Assembly: GCA_025617375.2 (NCBI GenBank) | Contig: JAMYGW020000002.1 | Span: 1,798,001-1,862,000 of the forward strand | Origin: Acarospora socialis | Taxonomy: Eukaryota; Ascomycota; Lecanoromycetes; Acarosporales; Acarosporaceae | Direction: 5' to 3' | DNA length: 64,000 nucleotides | Shown: positions 21,473 to 32,541 of the stretch, one piece after another | How the letters are laid out: each line of letters opens with the position of its first letter | How positions within the stretch are numbered: the stretch's first letter is position 1 | Program-made: the position numbers and the translations under genes | Notes under the pieces: model-generated | Database searches by the model: none | Told to the model about the DNA's origin: nothing | Seen by the model: only the letters and a program-made list of their open reading frames with translations

Positions 21473-23701
21473 CTACAATCTACCGCATAACAACCGCCAC
21501 ATGATCGTCCATATACTTACTGATATCGCCCAAAAGCACGCGGCGACAATACTAACCGCTCCAAACGCAATGCTCGCATAATAAACGTACTTGTAACTCT
21601 CCGCATACGCCACCTGGCCCGCCGTGACGACGATCTCGTACGCCGTCTCATTACTGCCAATGCCGGGGATGGTCCTGAGGCCGTCGAGCAACGTCAGGCC
21701 CGTCAGCTGGATGGCCTCGGTGATGTAGGTGACGTTGGTGATGCCGAGCTCGGAGACCATGGCGCCGCCGATGTAGTATGTGGCGCGGGGGACGAACTTG
21801 TTGACGAAGACGTTATACTTTTGTCGTGGTGTTAGTATGTTGCGTGTGCCTATAAGATGTGGAAGGCGAGGGATAGGTAGAGAACGTACGTAGACGGCGT
21901 AGCCGACAACTCCGCCGATGACGCGGATGGCGAGCGTTAGAGCGGCGATGGTGGCGATCAGGTCGTCCGGACAGATAATGGTGCTGATGATGGTGGTTGG
22001 GACGACGATGCCGCCGATGCCGAGGCCCGCGAGCACGAGGAGGCCCCAGAGCTTGGGGAGGTTGTTGGCGTCGGCGACGGCGAGGGAGCCGCAGCCTGGG
22101 AGGGTTATTCTCTTCTCTTGAATTGAAAGGGACAGGGAAGTGGTGGGCGTGTGGGAGGGCTCACCGGCTGTCATGAGGATGGCGCTGATGACCATGAGTT
22201 CCTTGATGCGGCCGCGCGAGACGCTCAGAAGCCAGAGCACGATGCAAGCGCCGGCCAGGATGCCGAAGACGATGGGCAGACTACGGATGCCGACGCCGAT
22301 TGGGTCGTGGCCGTAAACGTTAAAGGCCTGGCTGGGCCAGAACATGAGAACGCAGAAGAAGTTGGCGCCGGAAATGAAGGTGATGACGAGGGTCAGAGCG
22401 AGGATTCGAGGGTCTTGCTTAAGCCGGGCGGGGAACATGGGGAATTTGGCGAACTTGGATTCCCAGATGCAGAAGGCGATCAGGAGAAAAGCACCCAAAA
22501 TCAGAGGCACCAGGACGTGAGCGGAATTCCAGGAATACTAATACCGAATGTTAGGGACGGAGAGTATACGGACACAGGATGATGATGTGGAAGAACGTGG
22601 CTTACTTGATATCCGCCCCACTGCATGCCTGCCATAAACAGGATCATCCCGGAAATACTCAGAAAGCCTCCTGTAACATCAATCTGCCGGATCATATCCT
22701 TCCTCGTCAAGCCTTGGCTATTTACTCGTGGGGGTGGGAAGTAAAAGATCACAGTCATGATAAGCCCTGCCGCAGCCCAGACCCCGCATAGAACCCCGCA
22801 GTACCTCCACCCAGCTTTGCTGGCGATCAACTGGGCGTAGAGAACGGAAGGGCAGAATGGAATGATGCTGAAGATCATTACGGCGATGTACTTGCCGCGT
22901 TTCCGGGTGGGCGCAAGTTCGGACGTTGCGGCGAAGGCAGTAAGCTCGTTGATTCCAGCTCCGACACCTGCAAGGGTCATGCCACCTGGAAGCCAAAAGT
23001 CAGAATAAGTCGAATCTCAAAACGGAAGGATAAGAAATCAAGACACTCACAGATGAAGATGTTCATCGTATGGGCGGTAGAGCAGACAATCATGCCAATG
23101 ATCATGAAACATGAACCGACAATGGCAACATAACGGCGGCTTATCAGATCGGAAAGGGAGCCAACAAACGGACAGAGCGCCGCAAAGGCAAGAAGATAAG
23201 CCAGAACCTGACGTCGTCAGCGAAGAGGATAGGAAAGTCGAGTAGTCTCCTGTAGACATACAAACCAAACCCACCGGTCCAGCCCTCCGAGCTCACGGTA
23301 GATGTAGGCAGGAATGCCACCTATATGAACATTAGCACCTTCAAGCACTGCCGGATTGGTTGACTCCTACCAAAGAAGTAGACTGGAATCTGAGAGCCAG
23401 TCCAGAGGAAAGCCATAGCAATCAGGGACATGGTCCTCCTCATGGTCTTCTATCGGTCAATGTCAGCAGTTGAGGTCGTCTGGATGATCGAGCTAGGTCC
23501 TAGCTGAAGCCAGCTTACCGGCGGTTCTTGGTTGCGCTCTCCATCATACCCTGGATGACCTGGAACACTCTCATTGCTATGAACGGTATCGACATGTGCA
23601 TCGACGGTTGCCTTCTCCTCCATGGTAGGAGGCGTATCGGAAGAAGAGGAAGAGGAGTGCATGTTAGCGATAAAATATCGTGTTGTAGGTGTCTGGACCA
23701 A
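21473..23701 (-). CDS. MFS transporter, TRI12 (trichothecene/siderophore efflux) family, with altered C-terminus
   Basis: Exons 23701-23519, 23449-23371, 23320-23262, 23207-23051, 22985-22606, 22537-22165, 22095-21890 and 21817-21473 sum to 1782 nt, 593 residues. Possible later starts are 23662 and 23623. The body shows 14 hydrophobic segments. Motifs include FVGSLSDLISRRYVAIVGS (the MFS loop 2-3 signature), GVGAGINELTAFAATSELAP and ATIAALTLAIRVIGGVVGY, as in fungal TRI12-type pumps for small molecules or siderophores. The last coding stretch reads ACFWAISVSIW to a stop at 21473. In the next frame, after a run of four T, the same DNA reads LGDISKYMDDHVAVVMR to a stop at 21480, which is how this family normally ends. 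So a one-base loss, real or technical, appears to have replaced about 19 end residues. Confidence 0.85.
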
Positions 23702-25665
23702 ACACCAAAGTTACGCAAGACGTTGTTCGAGGAAACACCGTCACCGAAAGGAAGAGTTTGCGCGCTGGGAAGGCGAGCCGGTCAAGAGAATGGAAGGAAG
23801 ACGGATTTATGAATTTGTCAACGAATGATATGGCAACGTCGATGCACAACCCTTAGCTAAGTTCACAGTACAGAAGCGTATATGCAGAGAAATGCCGCAA
23901 GAGCGAGACAAGGGTTGGCTCGCACAGAGGACTGTTGTTAAGACCATCGCAGGAATGGGGTCTGGACAACGAGCCAAAGCCGCAACAGACGAGCATTTGG
24001 AAAGTGTCCACGCCGTACTGGTACTCCGAAGATCAGTCCCGACGATTGGGTCCTCGTCCAACCCATTTCTCTCACCCCATCGTGTATCACCTTACTGGGG
24101 CGCGAATATGGTGATGTATGCAAAAGGAGTCCCAAGCGTCCAGATATCTGAACATGATTCGTTGTATATGCATCTCGTCGTGCGACCTGAATGACTAGCT
24201 TTACACATACTTGAAGTTAACAAGCAAACACAATCACAAGGTGTGAACGCATGCAATCACAAAGTAAGGGACGCCTGTGAACTGACATATTTAGTCCTAC
24301 TGTGGCGCTGTGGAGTATGTGACGACCTACTCCGTATTTCCTGGGGAATGGCGCCTCGGCTCGCTGTATACCTTGCTTTGACTTGTTTTGAGTGCTGTGT
24401 TGAGTAGGTTATGAGGTAGCAGAAAGTCCAACGGACGTGAAACAGCGCCACAGAGAAAAGCGAGGGATGGGGCTTCCGCAACCTTAATATTGCTGGTTTT
24501 GATATCTCAAACGGGATCTGCCATCGACACACAATGTGTACGACTCTGTAAGTATGATGATAATTAGGCAACCTACACATGGGCTTTCGCTCTAAATACC
24601 GAGATATTGTAGGACGAATTTTCCGGAGCAGTGGTGATGGCTGCGGTGGAGGGATTTTGAAAGGGACCGCCGTTGGGTGAGGACCTCGTCTCCTGCTTTC
24701 TCTCCTCGTTGCGCGACTGACTAAGGCGTTTGTTCGCTTATGCGCGCGGATGTATGGCTGCCGTTGCCTTAGTTCAGCTTCCACTGCTATTGTGATGATG
24801 GGAATAGAGGCCTACAATGTGGGTCAGCAAGGTAGAAAAGGACAGCAAGCGCTGCAATCACCGTGTCCGGAGGGTACACAGCCTTATGCGTATACTCCCC
24901 TCTTGCAGCGTGCTGATCCTCAGTGCCGGCTTGATCAATAATCAAATCTCAGTTTGCTGGGCTCGACTATGCGCCTCGGAAGCGGACCTAAGGTATTGGG
25001 CTTTGTAACATGCATCCAGCCACAACGTTGGGTGCCGACCCGGCCAAGACTTAGCTCGTCCCTCAATCTGGTGTATACAAATCCACTGTAACCCCAAGAT
25101 TCACTTTCCCATGATGTAAGGTGTCCATCACAGAGGTTGAAAATCACCAAGGGACGGCGACAGTCGAGTATGTGCATCTGAGTGAAACAGCGGGAAGGAA
25201 TGCCTTATTTATTGGAGAATGAGACTCCCTATCAACATATAGAAAGTAAATATGAAAACGGTTAAAGTATTAACAGTATTATTGAGAGCTTGTGTCCATG
25301 CCTGTCTTCCAATACCTTGTGGTTGAACGTTCTCGAAGACGTCCATCACCCATTCAAACGGCTCCTCTGAATATGCCTGTTTCCAAGACCAACAATATGG
25401 AAGCAGCAGCTATGAGATCGCTATCTTTCTGCTCCCCTCTAGCAAAGTAAACCTTTAATTACCATAGCAGTTGAGGAAAGCTAAACCCCAGCAAGCAAGA
25501 CGTAAAAGTGAACAACCAATGGTAGTTACTTGACTCTTGCTCAACAGCGGCCGCTACCTCGTTGAGGATTTGCAGCAAGCATCAGCGCCTTGCTTACGTA
25601 AGGCGCCGACAACCTCGAAAGCACAGCAGCCCACGTGCCACGCGTGATACGGCCCTCCCTCAACC
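23702..25665. other. Large intergenic region, nothing supported
   Basis: About 2 kb upstream of both the TRI12 transporter and the thioesterase. Open frames up to 175 codons exist (24257-24784, minus), but they are Arg-rich, lack good starts and look like chance. No tRNA, repeat or element recognised. Confidence 0.5.
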
Positions 25666-26610
25666 ATGATCCGATTACGGCCTTCAACATTCCACGCCTT
25701 CAATGCCGTCATTCGGAGCCGATTGACTCTCCACCGCACAGCTCTCCCCTACCGACTCTACGCAACCATCGAAACCCGCCCAGCAACTTCACCTCCGCCT
25801 CCATCTCCACCTCCACCCTCACAACCCGCATCCAGCTCTCCCTCGACCTTCCCACATCCACCCAACGCCACAACCAACGACGCCACAACCACACCACCCC
25901 ACCCACCCCCACCACCCACCCCGTCAAAACCCACCCGCTCCCTCCGCCCCCTCATCTACGCCACAACCTTCCTCCTCCTCGGCCTGACCGCCGGCCAACT
26001 CTTCCGCCTAACCATCATCCCGCCCGCACCCCCACCCCCAGACTCCCCCACCTCCACCGCCCTCCTAACCGCCCTGCACAAAACCGCCGACGCCCTCCCC
26101 ATCATCCAATCCCTCCGCGCCGACCCCTCCACCTGGCACGAATGGCCCGCCTACTCCACCTTCAACCCCGCCGAACGCACCTACCACCTAACGGCCGGCA
26201 CCCTCTCCGGCCCCTCGGGCCTCGGCGTGCAGCGCATCTTCTGGAACGTGCGCGAGAAGCGCGCCCTCAGCGTCGTGTTCTTCGGCGGCGCGCTGTGCGG
26301 GTGGCCGGGCGTGGTGCACGGCGGCACGTTGGCGACGGTCATGGACGAGTCGTTGGGCCGGGTGGCCATCCGGAACTTCGCGGCGAGGACGGGCGTCACG
26401 GCGAATCTGGAGCTGGATTATCGGCGGCCGGTCTTGGCGGGGAGGTTTTATGTGGTGAGGGCGGAGGTGGTGCGCGAGGGGAGCGGGGAGCGGAAGATGT
26501 GGGTGAAGGGGACGTTGGAGGATTTGGAGGGGCGGGTGTGTGTGGAGGGGAAGGGGCTGTTTGTGGTGCCGAAGGGGGCGAGGTTGGGGGAGGTTAGTGA
26601 GGGGTTTTAG
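25666..26610 (+). CDS. Thioesterase-superfamily (4HBT/hot-dog) protein with mitochondrial-type N-terminus
   Basis: A single exon of 314 residues. It starts MIRLRPSTFHAFNAVIRSRL, an Arg-rich amphipathic presequence, then a Pro/Ser-rich linker. A membrane segment lies near residues 87-105 (PLIYATTFLLLGLTAGQLF). The hot-dog domain fills about 195-305, with GWPGVVHGGTLATVMDESLG carrying the HGG and Asp typical of PaaI/THEM4-like enzymes. Yeast Fmp10 is a likely relative. Expected activity is acyl-CoA hydrolysis, probably at the inner mitochondrial membrane; the substrate is unknown. A second frame is open for 320 codons over the same DNA, a by-product of extreme C- then G-rich composition. Codon third positions switch from C to G near 26,300. 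Confidence 0.88.
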   Translation: MIRLRPSTFHAFNAVIRSRLTLHRTALPYRLYATIETRPATSPPPPSPPPPSQPASSSPSTFPHPPNATTNDATTTPPHPPPPPTPSKPTRSLRPLIYATTFLLLGLTAGQLFRLTIIPPAPPPPDSPTSTALLTALHKTADALPIIQSLRADPSTWHEWPAYSTFNPAERTYHLTAGTLSGPSGLGVQRIFWNVREKRALSVVFFGGALCGWPGVVHGGTLATVMDESLGRVAIRNFAARTGVTANLELDYRRPVLAGRFYVVRAEVVREGSGERKMWVKGTLEDLEGRVCVEGKGLFVVPKGARLGEVSEGF

Positions 26611-26914
26611 GCGGAAGGTTGCGGTGGTGAATGGTGGGTTGGGATGTGGGATCTAGTGCTCCGACTACGATTGGGTTTCGAAAGCCGTGGCAGATGGATC
26701 ACCTTAGACGGAGGATTGATGCCACACGTTACGTTAGAACACCCGGGACTCGCCGCTTTTACTGTCATCTAATGACGAACAGTATTGCCATCATCTCAAC
26801 GCGCGGCCAGGATGCTGAGACCGAAGCATGGCGTATCTTACAACATTGGAAGCACCTCAGGCTAGCCAAGGAATGAAATGCCGTCCCAGAGCGCCCACCA
26901 CCGCGTCTCATACA
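26611..26914. other. Convergent intergenic region
   Basis: 304 bases between the thioesterase and POP1 3' ends. No coding signal or repeat. Confidence 0.4.
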
Positions 26915-29663
26915 TCACACTATCTCCCAACGCGCCAACCTCCCAATCCCTTGCCCCGCCTCCCTAACAATACACAACGCTCTTTCCCTAGCCCTTCCCT
27001 CGATCACCTTCCCGAGAATCAAGCATCCCATACCCGTACTCCTCCCTTCCCCCAGGTTAAAGTTCCCAGTCGTCACAAAGCCAACCAGATCTTCTTCATC
27101 CGGGACCACCGGGTAATCGTCATCGCCAGCTTGAGGGACGACGGTGTTCTCGCTCTTTCGCTGCGTCTCGGCCGGGAGCGGGGCAAGGAGCGCGGAGGCG
27201 AGATGCTGGCGTCGGAGCTCCGTCGACGCGTCTTTGGGTAAACTGGAAGCTCTTGGTAGCTTTTGTTTCGCCATCTTTGGATTTCCGATCGGATGGGCAA
27301 GGGATAGCCACTGGGTGCGCAGAGCTGGATCGTTCGTTGGGAGCCGGTAGATACGTGCACAAGTCGTGGGCGTACCGCGTGAGAGGAGGGTGATTTTGAT
27401 CGTGGCTAAGGCTTTTGCTAGGTCGAGAGTGCGGAATTGCTCTGGCAGTGTTGACGTTGAGTAGTTGATCATGCGGAGGGCAGACGAAGACTGCAGATGA
27501 TAGATGCCGGGTGACGACTCTACCTTGGCCACTGCAGCTTTGGGCTTAGAGGGCGACTTCTCCACAACTTCCGCATCCACGTGCATAGCATCCTTCGAGT
27601 CCATGGTGCCCGCATGCTCCTCGCTTTCGGCTGACTGGTCTTGTGGGTTCATCACCAACCTCGTCCAATCACAAGCCCACCCTACTCCAACCTCACCCTT
27701 CCTCTTCCTACCAAGATCGACACTTTCCCATTCTATCCTTTTCCCCTTGGGCCTCTTCTCCCACTCAATCCGTCTCTTCTCTCGTTCCATGCATTCCCAA
27801 TCCCAACCGGCTTTCGTTCCCGGATAATCTCCTGGAAACCATGACACCCATTGTTCGAAGCTAACTTGCCTTAACTCTCTCAGGCCCGCGAAGCGAGGAT
27901 TCCCACCCGAAGAAACCGGGTGATATATCAGTGAGTACCAAACCGGTAAAACGCACTTCCATGGAAGCAGAAGGGTCCACACCCCTGGACCGTTCTTTTT
28001 ACTTGATGGCCGCGATGACATCAGAATCACTGGAATCTTCGGGTCGCTAGGAAGAGGCGCCGGATATTGGCCTGCAAGGGCAGCAGCTTTGCGACGATTG
28101 ATGGCTTTCTGACTCGGAAGGCAACGTGAAGCTGTAAGGCGAGCTGTTCGATCGAAGAGGCTAGGTGACGTTTGTGTCTTGTCGGGTGGCCAAGACGCGA
28201 GCATCTCCAGCAGGCTGTCAGACATGACAGACCAAGGTTTCCCCACTGTACGTGGTGGGTGATGCAAACGCGGATCCGTAACATTGAACCCCAGCACTGC
28301 ATCGGGAAGGAGAACGGCTGGATTCGTAATGTTTCCAAGCTGTGACCAGACGCCCTCGGGACTGTCTGGCTGTAGAGCTCCATTACCATCGCTGGAAACG
28401 GGCTTCAACGCGCCGAGCAGAGCTTCGGTTGAACCAGGGCCAAGAACTTCAATGCTCCCTATCTCAAACCTCAGATCTTCTATCATCACAGGAGGTCGTT
28501 GTGTCTTCGACACCTTGAGGATCTCATCCCAGAGTTGCAGAAACGCGGCAGGATGTACGCGTATTAGGATCCTTCTTTTCACCTTGCCCGGCTTCGAACT
28601 ATGCTCCTGGCCAGGCGGCACTGTCTTTGAGTCTGGCCCAAGGCCTTCCGCACACCACACAATGATCACGGGCGCGATCACTCGCTTCTCATTGTGCGTC
28701 TCAAACAGCCACCCTCCCCAAGATCTAGTACCATTCAGCCACTTCCTTGATCTACTACCCTGCAACCATTCTTCCTCGAGACCCATGGCCTTCAACAATC
28801 CAAGTAGGCTGCCTTCTACCCCTTCCAGTCCTATTGTTGCCATGTAGCTCATATCCCATACCAGACATCCCCTCATCGTACTGGCACGATGTGTCGGTCT
28901 ATAACTCTTTTCCGTAGGCGTCAATGGGACTGCAAACCTCCACAGCGGCTCAGCCGGTGGCGTCATGTGTGCGCGCTTAGCATAGAACAGATGCGTAGGG
29001 AGCCAAGTCTTATGGACTTGTCTCTTGCGGAATTTAGCTGGCGGTTTCGGGGGTGTTGAAATAGTATTCTTCTTGAGCCTTGGCAGGCGTGGAGCAATCG
29101 CAACCATCTTCTCTGGGTCGGTTTCACCAGGCTTATTAGCTCTCGCTACATCTCTCTTAGCTTTTGCACGTCTCCCAAGGATCTGTAAACGTTTCGCAGT
29201 CTCGAGTCGCAGTCGCATATGGGGCGTTGGCTTCCGTCGGCGAGCGGTCACGGTGGGAGTCTTATCGTCTGCCATCTAGCCTCTTGCACCGCCATTAGCA
29301 TCGCGTTCTTCTTCCTCCCGAGAGCGTCAGACAGACCTCTTTCGCAGCTCTTGCTCTCAACCTCTTCGGCACCTTCTTAACATTGTGACTCGCTGTTCTC
29401 CTTCGCATGCTCCTCGGCACGCTCTGGAAGGCTCGAGTCGATAATGCTTTCTTGGCGTTTCCTAGCGATGACTCCAAGGCCTTGATCTCGTATTCGCGGG
29501 CCTTGATAAAGGCTGATACGTCGAGTTCCCCATTCTTGAGGGCTTTATCGTTCGTCTGGACGGCTATGGCACGTGCCGTTTGTGTCTTGCGGCGCTTTTG
29601 GGCCTGAGCGGTAGGAATCGAATTGGAGGATTGTTTGCGCTTCTTGGGATTGCCAGATGACAT
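26915..29663 (-). CDS. POP1: RNase P/MRP protein subunit POP1
   Basis: Exons 29663-29337 and 29275-26915 are joined by a 61-nt intron, giving 895 residues. The N-terminal POP1 domain is clear: VSAFIKAREYEIKALESS, SMRRRTASHNVKKVPKRLR, then TARRRKPTPHMRLRLETAKR just after the splice. The middle POPLD part includes GPGVWTLLLPWKCVLPVWY and GGNPRFAGLRELRQVSFEQ. The C-terminal domain ends ARWEIV. Pop1 is the largest protein of nuclear RNase P and RNase MRP, needed for tRNA 5' maturation and pre-rRNA cleavage. Domain order and length fit the family. The second exon could be mistaken for a complete gene starting at 29275 (MADDKTPTV), but the conserved N-terminus lies in exon 1. Confidence 0.94.
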
Positions 29664-29796
29664 ATCTGGTTATTATAACAGACCAATTGCTGTAACAAGA
29701 AGATTGATGCAGTCAAACAGAGGACGGCCACAGTTGGATGGTTCAGCCCTGTCGATAACTAGCGTTAAACTTCCCTTGGTGGCTTTAGTGTGGCCT

Positions 29797-29813
29797 GTGC
29801 GTTACACTAGCCT
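29797..29813 (+). repeat. Left 17-bp target-site duplication
   Basis: gtgcgttacactagcct, identical to 30077-30093. The bases on either side of the two copies differ, so the match is exactly 17 bp, in the size range made by LINE-driven insertion. Confidence 0.75.
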
Positions 29814-30076
29814 CTAGAGTACAGTGATAACGTTATTTGTAATAAGTATGGTAAGGTAGGTAAGTAGGGGGGGGTCTTCAACTGGTATGAAGGCGCAACA
29901 CCAGCATATATATATGCAAATGTCCCCGACCTTCAACATTGTTAGTTTATACATATCCCAAGTTGAATCTCGAATCGTCTAAAGTTCAATGGCGTAGTGG
30001 TAGCGCGTTATTCTTATTTTATGGTTTTTGGCAGCTATATGATGTGATTTTATGCGAATCTCGTGACTACGACCCC
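29814..30076 (+). mobile_element. SINE-like insertion with tRNA-type promoter word
   Basis: 263 bp lie between two identical 17-bp direct repeats. Inside, on the plus strand, tggcgtagtgg at 29990-30000 fits the RNA polymerase III A-box (TRGCNNAGYNGG) within a tRNA-like D-arm (ggcgtagtggtagcgc). A weak B-box-like word (gcgaatctcg) lies near 30055. The rest does not fold as a full tRNA, so this is not a tRNA gene. A tRNA-like part at the right end rather than the left, with no poly-A tail, is odd for a standard SINE. The fresh duplications mean a young insertion. It lies in the region upstream of the retropepsin-fold gene and downstream of nothing else. Confidence 0.6.
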
Positions 30077-30093
30077 GTGCGTTACACTAGCCT
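30077..30093 (+). repeat. Right 17-bp target-site duplication
   Basis: Second copy of gtgcgttacactagcct. It ends 50 bases upstream of the ATG at 30143 used for the next gene, so the insertion sits in or next to that gene's promoter or 5' leader. Confidence 0.75.
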
Positions 30094-30142
30094 GGCGATC
30101 TTAATGCTGCCACATTCTTTACACTCACCTCTTTTTCGCATC

Positions 30143-30951
30143 ATGCTCACTGCAACCCAACAAGCGCTCAAGGCGCTCCGAAACGTCCATAACAGTCGTC
30201 CCTGGAAAATTTTTGAGCATTGTCGCTGCCAGCCTCCTCATATCCGTCATATCCATATTAAGCAGCCCCAGCAAGCTCCAGTTACAGGACCTGCGAGCTA
30301 TGCATCAATCACTCGACGTTTCTCGTCAGATCCGAATCCCCTGACCTTATATGAAGAGAGAAAGGCAAAGGAGGCAATAGCACGTGGCGAATTCGTTGAC
30401 ATCCATGATGCTGAGGTTGTGGCTGCGAACGACTTTGATGTCATGATCACCGACATCACAGACAAGCTTCTACGCTCTGAAATTGCCGAACTTGCTGGGA
30501 TGCAGTACCTCGAAAAGGCAACCGAAGCTGATTGCAAGGAAAGGGTCAGCGTTGGGTGTGGTTTCCTATATGGAAGAAAACTACGTCCTATATTTCCATG
30601 TGTTGTCAGCGGGAAGGGTCAGGCACGTTGGGTGTTCTTTGTTGTCGACTCTGGTGCACCATTGACCTATCTCTCTTCACAAGTAAGTAATCTTTTATGG
30701 ATAGAAAAAATACCTAGCTGCTAACTTAAGTCTAGACTGCCGAAGCTCTAGGTATTCACAGAGGTCCTGTGCCTGTGACGGTTGCTGGCTACACTCACGC
30801 TGTTCATGTATCACCAGCCACTTCCCACTTTGCCGACATCAACATACTTGGTATTGACTATTGCTGTGCTTACAATGTTGGTATCATGCCCAATGTTGAT
30901 AAGGGGACAGTACACCTTGTCTTTGACTGGGATTCAAAGTGGGAACTCTGA
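30143..30951 (+). CDS. Fungal host protein with retropepsin-like aspartic protease fold
   Basis: Exons 30143-30682 and 30736-30951 give 251 residues; an in-frame ATG at 30104 could add 13. The N-terminus has an amphipathic, Arg/His-rich stretch that could be a mitochondrial presequence. The catalytic-type word VFFVVDSGAPLTYLS appears near residue 170, followed by a second strand set (TVAGYTHAVHV ... DINILGIDY) as in single-domain aspartic proteases. There are no other mobile-element domains around it, it has a normal intron, and it is intact, so I treat it as a host gene. Single-domain proteases of this type act as dimers. Substrate unknown. The DSG/A triad is complete as far as can be seen. 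Confidence 0.7.
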
Positions 30952-31077
30952 AGAAGCTACAGGGTTGTTATTGGAGGCTTTGTCAATTGCATGCGTGCAA
31001 TGTATTGTTTACTTGTTCTATACATATTAGAGCTTAGGCAGGCCCGCTCAGAGAGCCTTACTGCTTTTCGTGGGTAT

Positions 31078-32541
31078 TCAAATATCCTCAACCAGAGTAG
31101 CTGAACTCTTGCGATCACGAACGCCGTTGGCAAGCATTTCCAGACGTCCTGCCAGTTCGCGATGCTTTTTAGTGACCTCCACCCACTCCCTTTGCTCCTC
31201 CTCGTCATCGTCAGAATCCTCCAAGCTTGCCAGCATCATGCTAAGGTCTCCACCAAGCCTACCCAAGCTGCCGGCGCAATACAGAACCTGTGTAAGCAGG
31301 CTTTCCCGTGACCCTAGGTCTTGGACGTTCGGCAGGTATTGCTTCAGCGTGGTCATGAGCAAATCGACTAAATGGAGTGGAAAGGTGGACAGGGTCGAGG
31401 GTAAAGGCCTCAGAGGGTCGTGCACCTGTTTCTCCATGCCATTGAGAACGGTAGTTCTGGGTTGAAGCGAGAGAGGAAGCTTGAAACCGTCGCCGGTTAC
31501 CAATGCCGATGTTGCCGAAGGGAAGATGCTCTTGTACATAGAGATGATCGCAAAGCTCTGCTCCCTGAAAATCTCGATGTACCGCTTCAGGTATCGCTCC
31601 GTCTGCTGACCTCCATACCATGCATTACCAGCTTCTTTCGGGTATTCCTTCTCTTGTAGCCGCCTTTCTGACTCTTGATCTGCCAACTCCCTTAATGGCT
31701 CTAGAGCATCCAGCATCGAAACCAGGTTAGCAAGTCTACAGACCAAGAACAGGCTGCCGAGACCCAGCTCCTGCCCTTCCCCGGTCATTGCTGATTTGCT
31801 GCCGGCATCACTCAGCTCTGGTGCAACGCGCCGCAGCCATCCGATGGTTCGCATTCCGGCTGCGAGCTTGATGCCTTGACTGCGCAAAGTCATGATCAAG
31901 TTTGTGGTCATGCCCTGCATGATTCCTTCCGCTTGGTCAAAGATGGATTTCACAAGTTGGGATTCTGGGTAAAGGAGATGTAATCGTTTGATATGGGCGT
32001 TAAGGTCGAGCGCAGACGAGTAGTTCGCCGTGCTAGATGATGCTGATGATGCATTCGAGCTTGCCGAGGATGCAATGGCCGAAGCCAACAGAATTGGCAG
32101 ATCAAGGATATCAGAGAGGCGATCTGCATTCTTAGCTAATAACATGGCCTTCTTCCTCCGATCCAGCAATCGGTTCTCCTGGCTCTTGCTATATGTTTCT
32201 GCGAAGTGTGCCGCACGTTGATCGAGCTCCGGTATCTCATTCTGAAGTCCCTCAGCTTGGAGCGCAAGTGATGGCAATTCCGTCCGTAAGTTGGATATGT
32301 GGTCCGATGATGCAATGATAGATTTATATGATCTTGTCGAGAGAGCTTGGAGAGAGAGTACAGCTGAATGTGATGACTGGGCCAATGCCTGGGCTTCAGT
32401 AGATATGATCGAATTCAGTGGAAGAGTCAACAACCGGTCCAGATATCGCGAAGTAATAGGATCCCGAACTGAAGGGACTGGTCTGGAAGAAACAGCATTA
32501 TTGAAATACGGAGCCAGCAACTCGTACAAAGGTTCCGCCAT
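31078..32541 (-). CDS. COG8: Conserved oligomeric Golgi complex subunit 8 (Dor1-like)
   Basis: A single exon of 487 residues from MAEPLYELLAPYF; an in-frame ATG three codons upstream is also possible. The N-terminal third is coiled-coil-rich (ITSRYLDRLLTLPLNSI, ENRLLDRRKKAMLLAKNADR), the Dor1 domain. The core LHLLYPESQLVKSIFDQAEG and FREQSFAIISMYKSIFPSA are typical of Cog8. An acidic run (EDSDDDEEEQ) lies near the C-terminus. Cog8 is in lobe B of the COG tether, which guides retrograde vesicles to the Golgi. It is a little shorter than animal Cog8, as in other fungi. It shares a 440-bp divergent promoter with the UBE2O-like gene. Confidence 0.92.
   Translation of the reverse strand: MAEPLYELLAPYFNNAVSSRPVPSVRDPITSRYLDRLLTLPLNSIISTEAQALAQSSHSAVLSLQALSTRSYKSIIASSDHISNLRTELPSLALQAEGLQNEIPELDQRAAHFAETYSKSQENRLLDRRKKAMLLAKNADRLSDILDLPILLASAIASSASSNASSASSSTANYSSALDLNAHIKRLHLLYPESQLVKSIFDQAEGIMQGMTTNLIMTLRSQGIKLAAGMRTIGWLRRVAPELSDAGSKSAMTGEGQELGLGSLFLVCRLANLVSMLDALEPLRELADQESERRLQEKEYPKEAGNAWYGGQQTERYLKRYIEIFREQSFAIISMYKSIFPSATSALVTGDGFKLPLSLQPRTTVLNGMEKQVHDPLRPLPSTLSTFPLHLVDLLMTTLKQYLPNVQDLGSRESLLTQVLYCAGSLGRLGGDLSMMLASLEDSDDDEEEQREWVEVTKKHRELAGRLEMLANGVRDRKSSATLVEDI

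Noticed and set aside
24257-24784. 175-codon open frame on the minus strand
   Set aside because: Arg/His-rich, no ATG start of quality, no domain; composition fits a chance frame.
25635-26597. 320-codon frame overlapping the thioesterase
   Set aside because: Encodes only Pro/His/Arg-rich then Gly-rich sequence, a shadow of the biased codon use of the real gene.
26915-29275. POP1 as a single-exon gene starting at 29275
   Set aside because: The conserved N-terminal POP1 domain lies in an upstream exon joined by a clean 61-nt intron.
29986-30076. tRNA gene
   Set aside because: The D-arm and A-box look right, but there is no acceptor-stem pairing or normal T-arm; better read as part of a SINE-like insertion.
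29939-30142. Upstream extension of the retropepsin-fold gene
   Set aside because: The frame is open but runs through the insertion and its duplication; the ATG at 30143 fits better.
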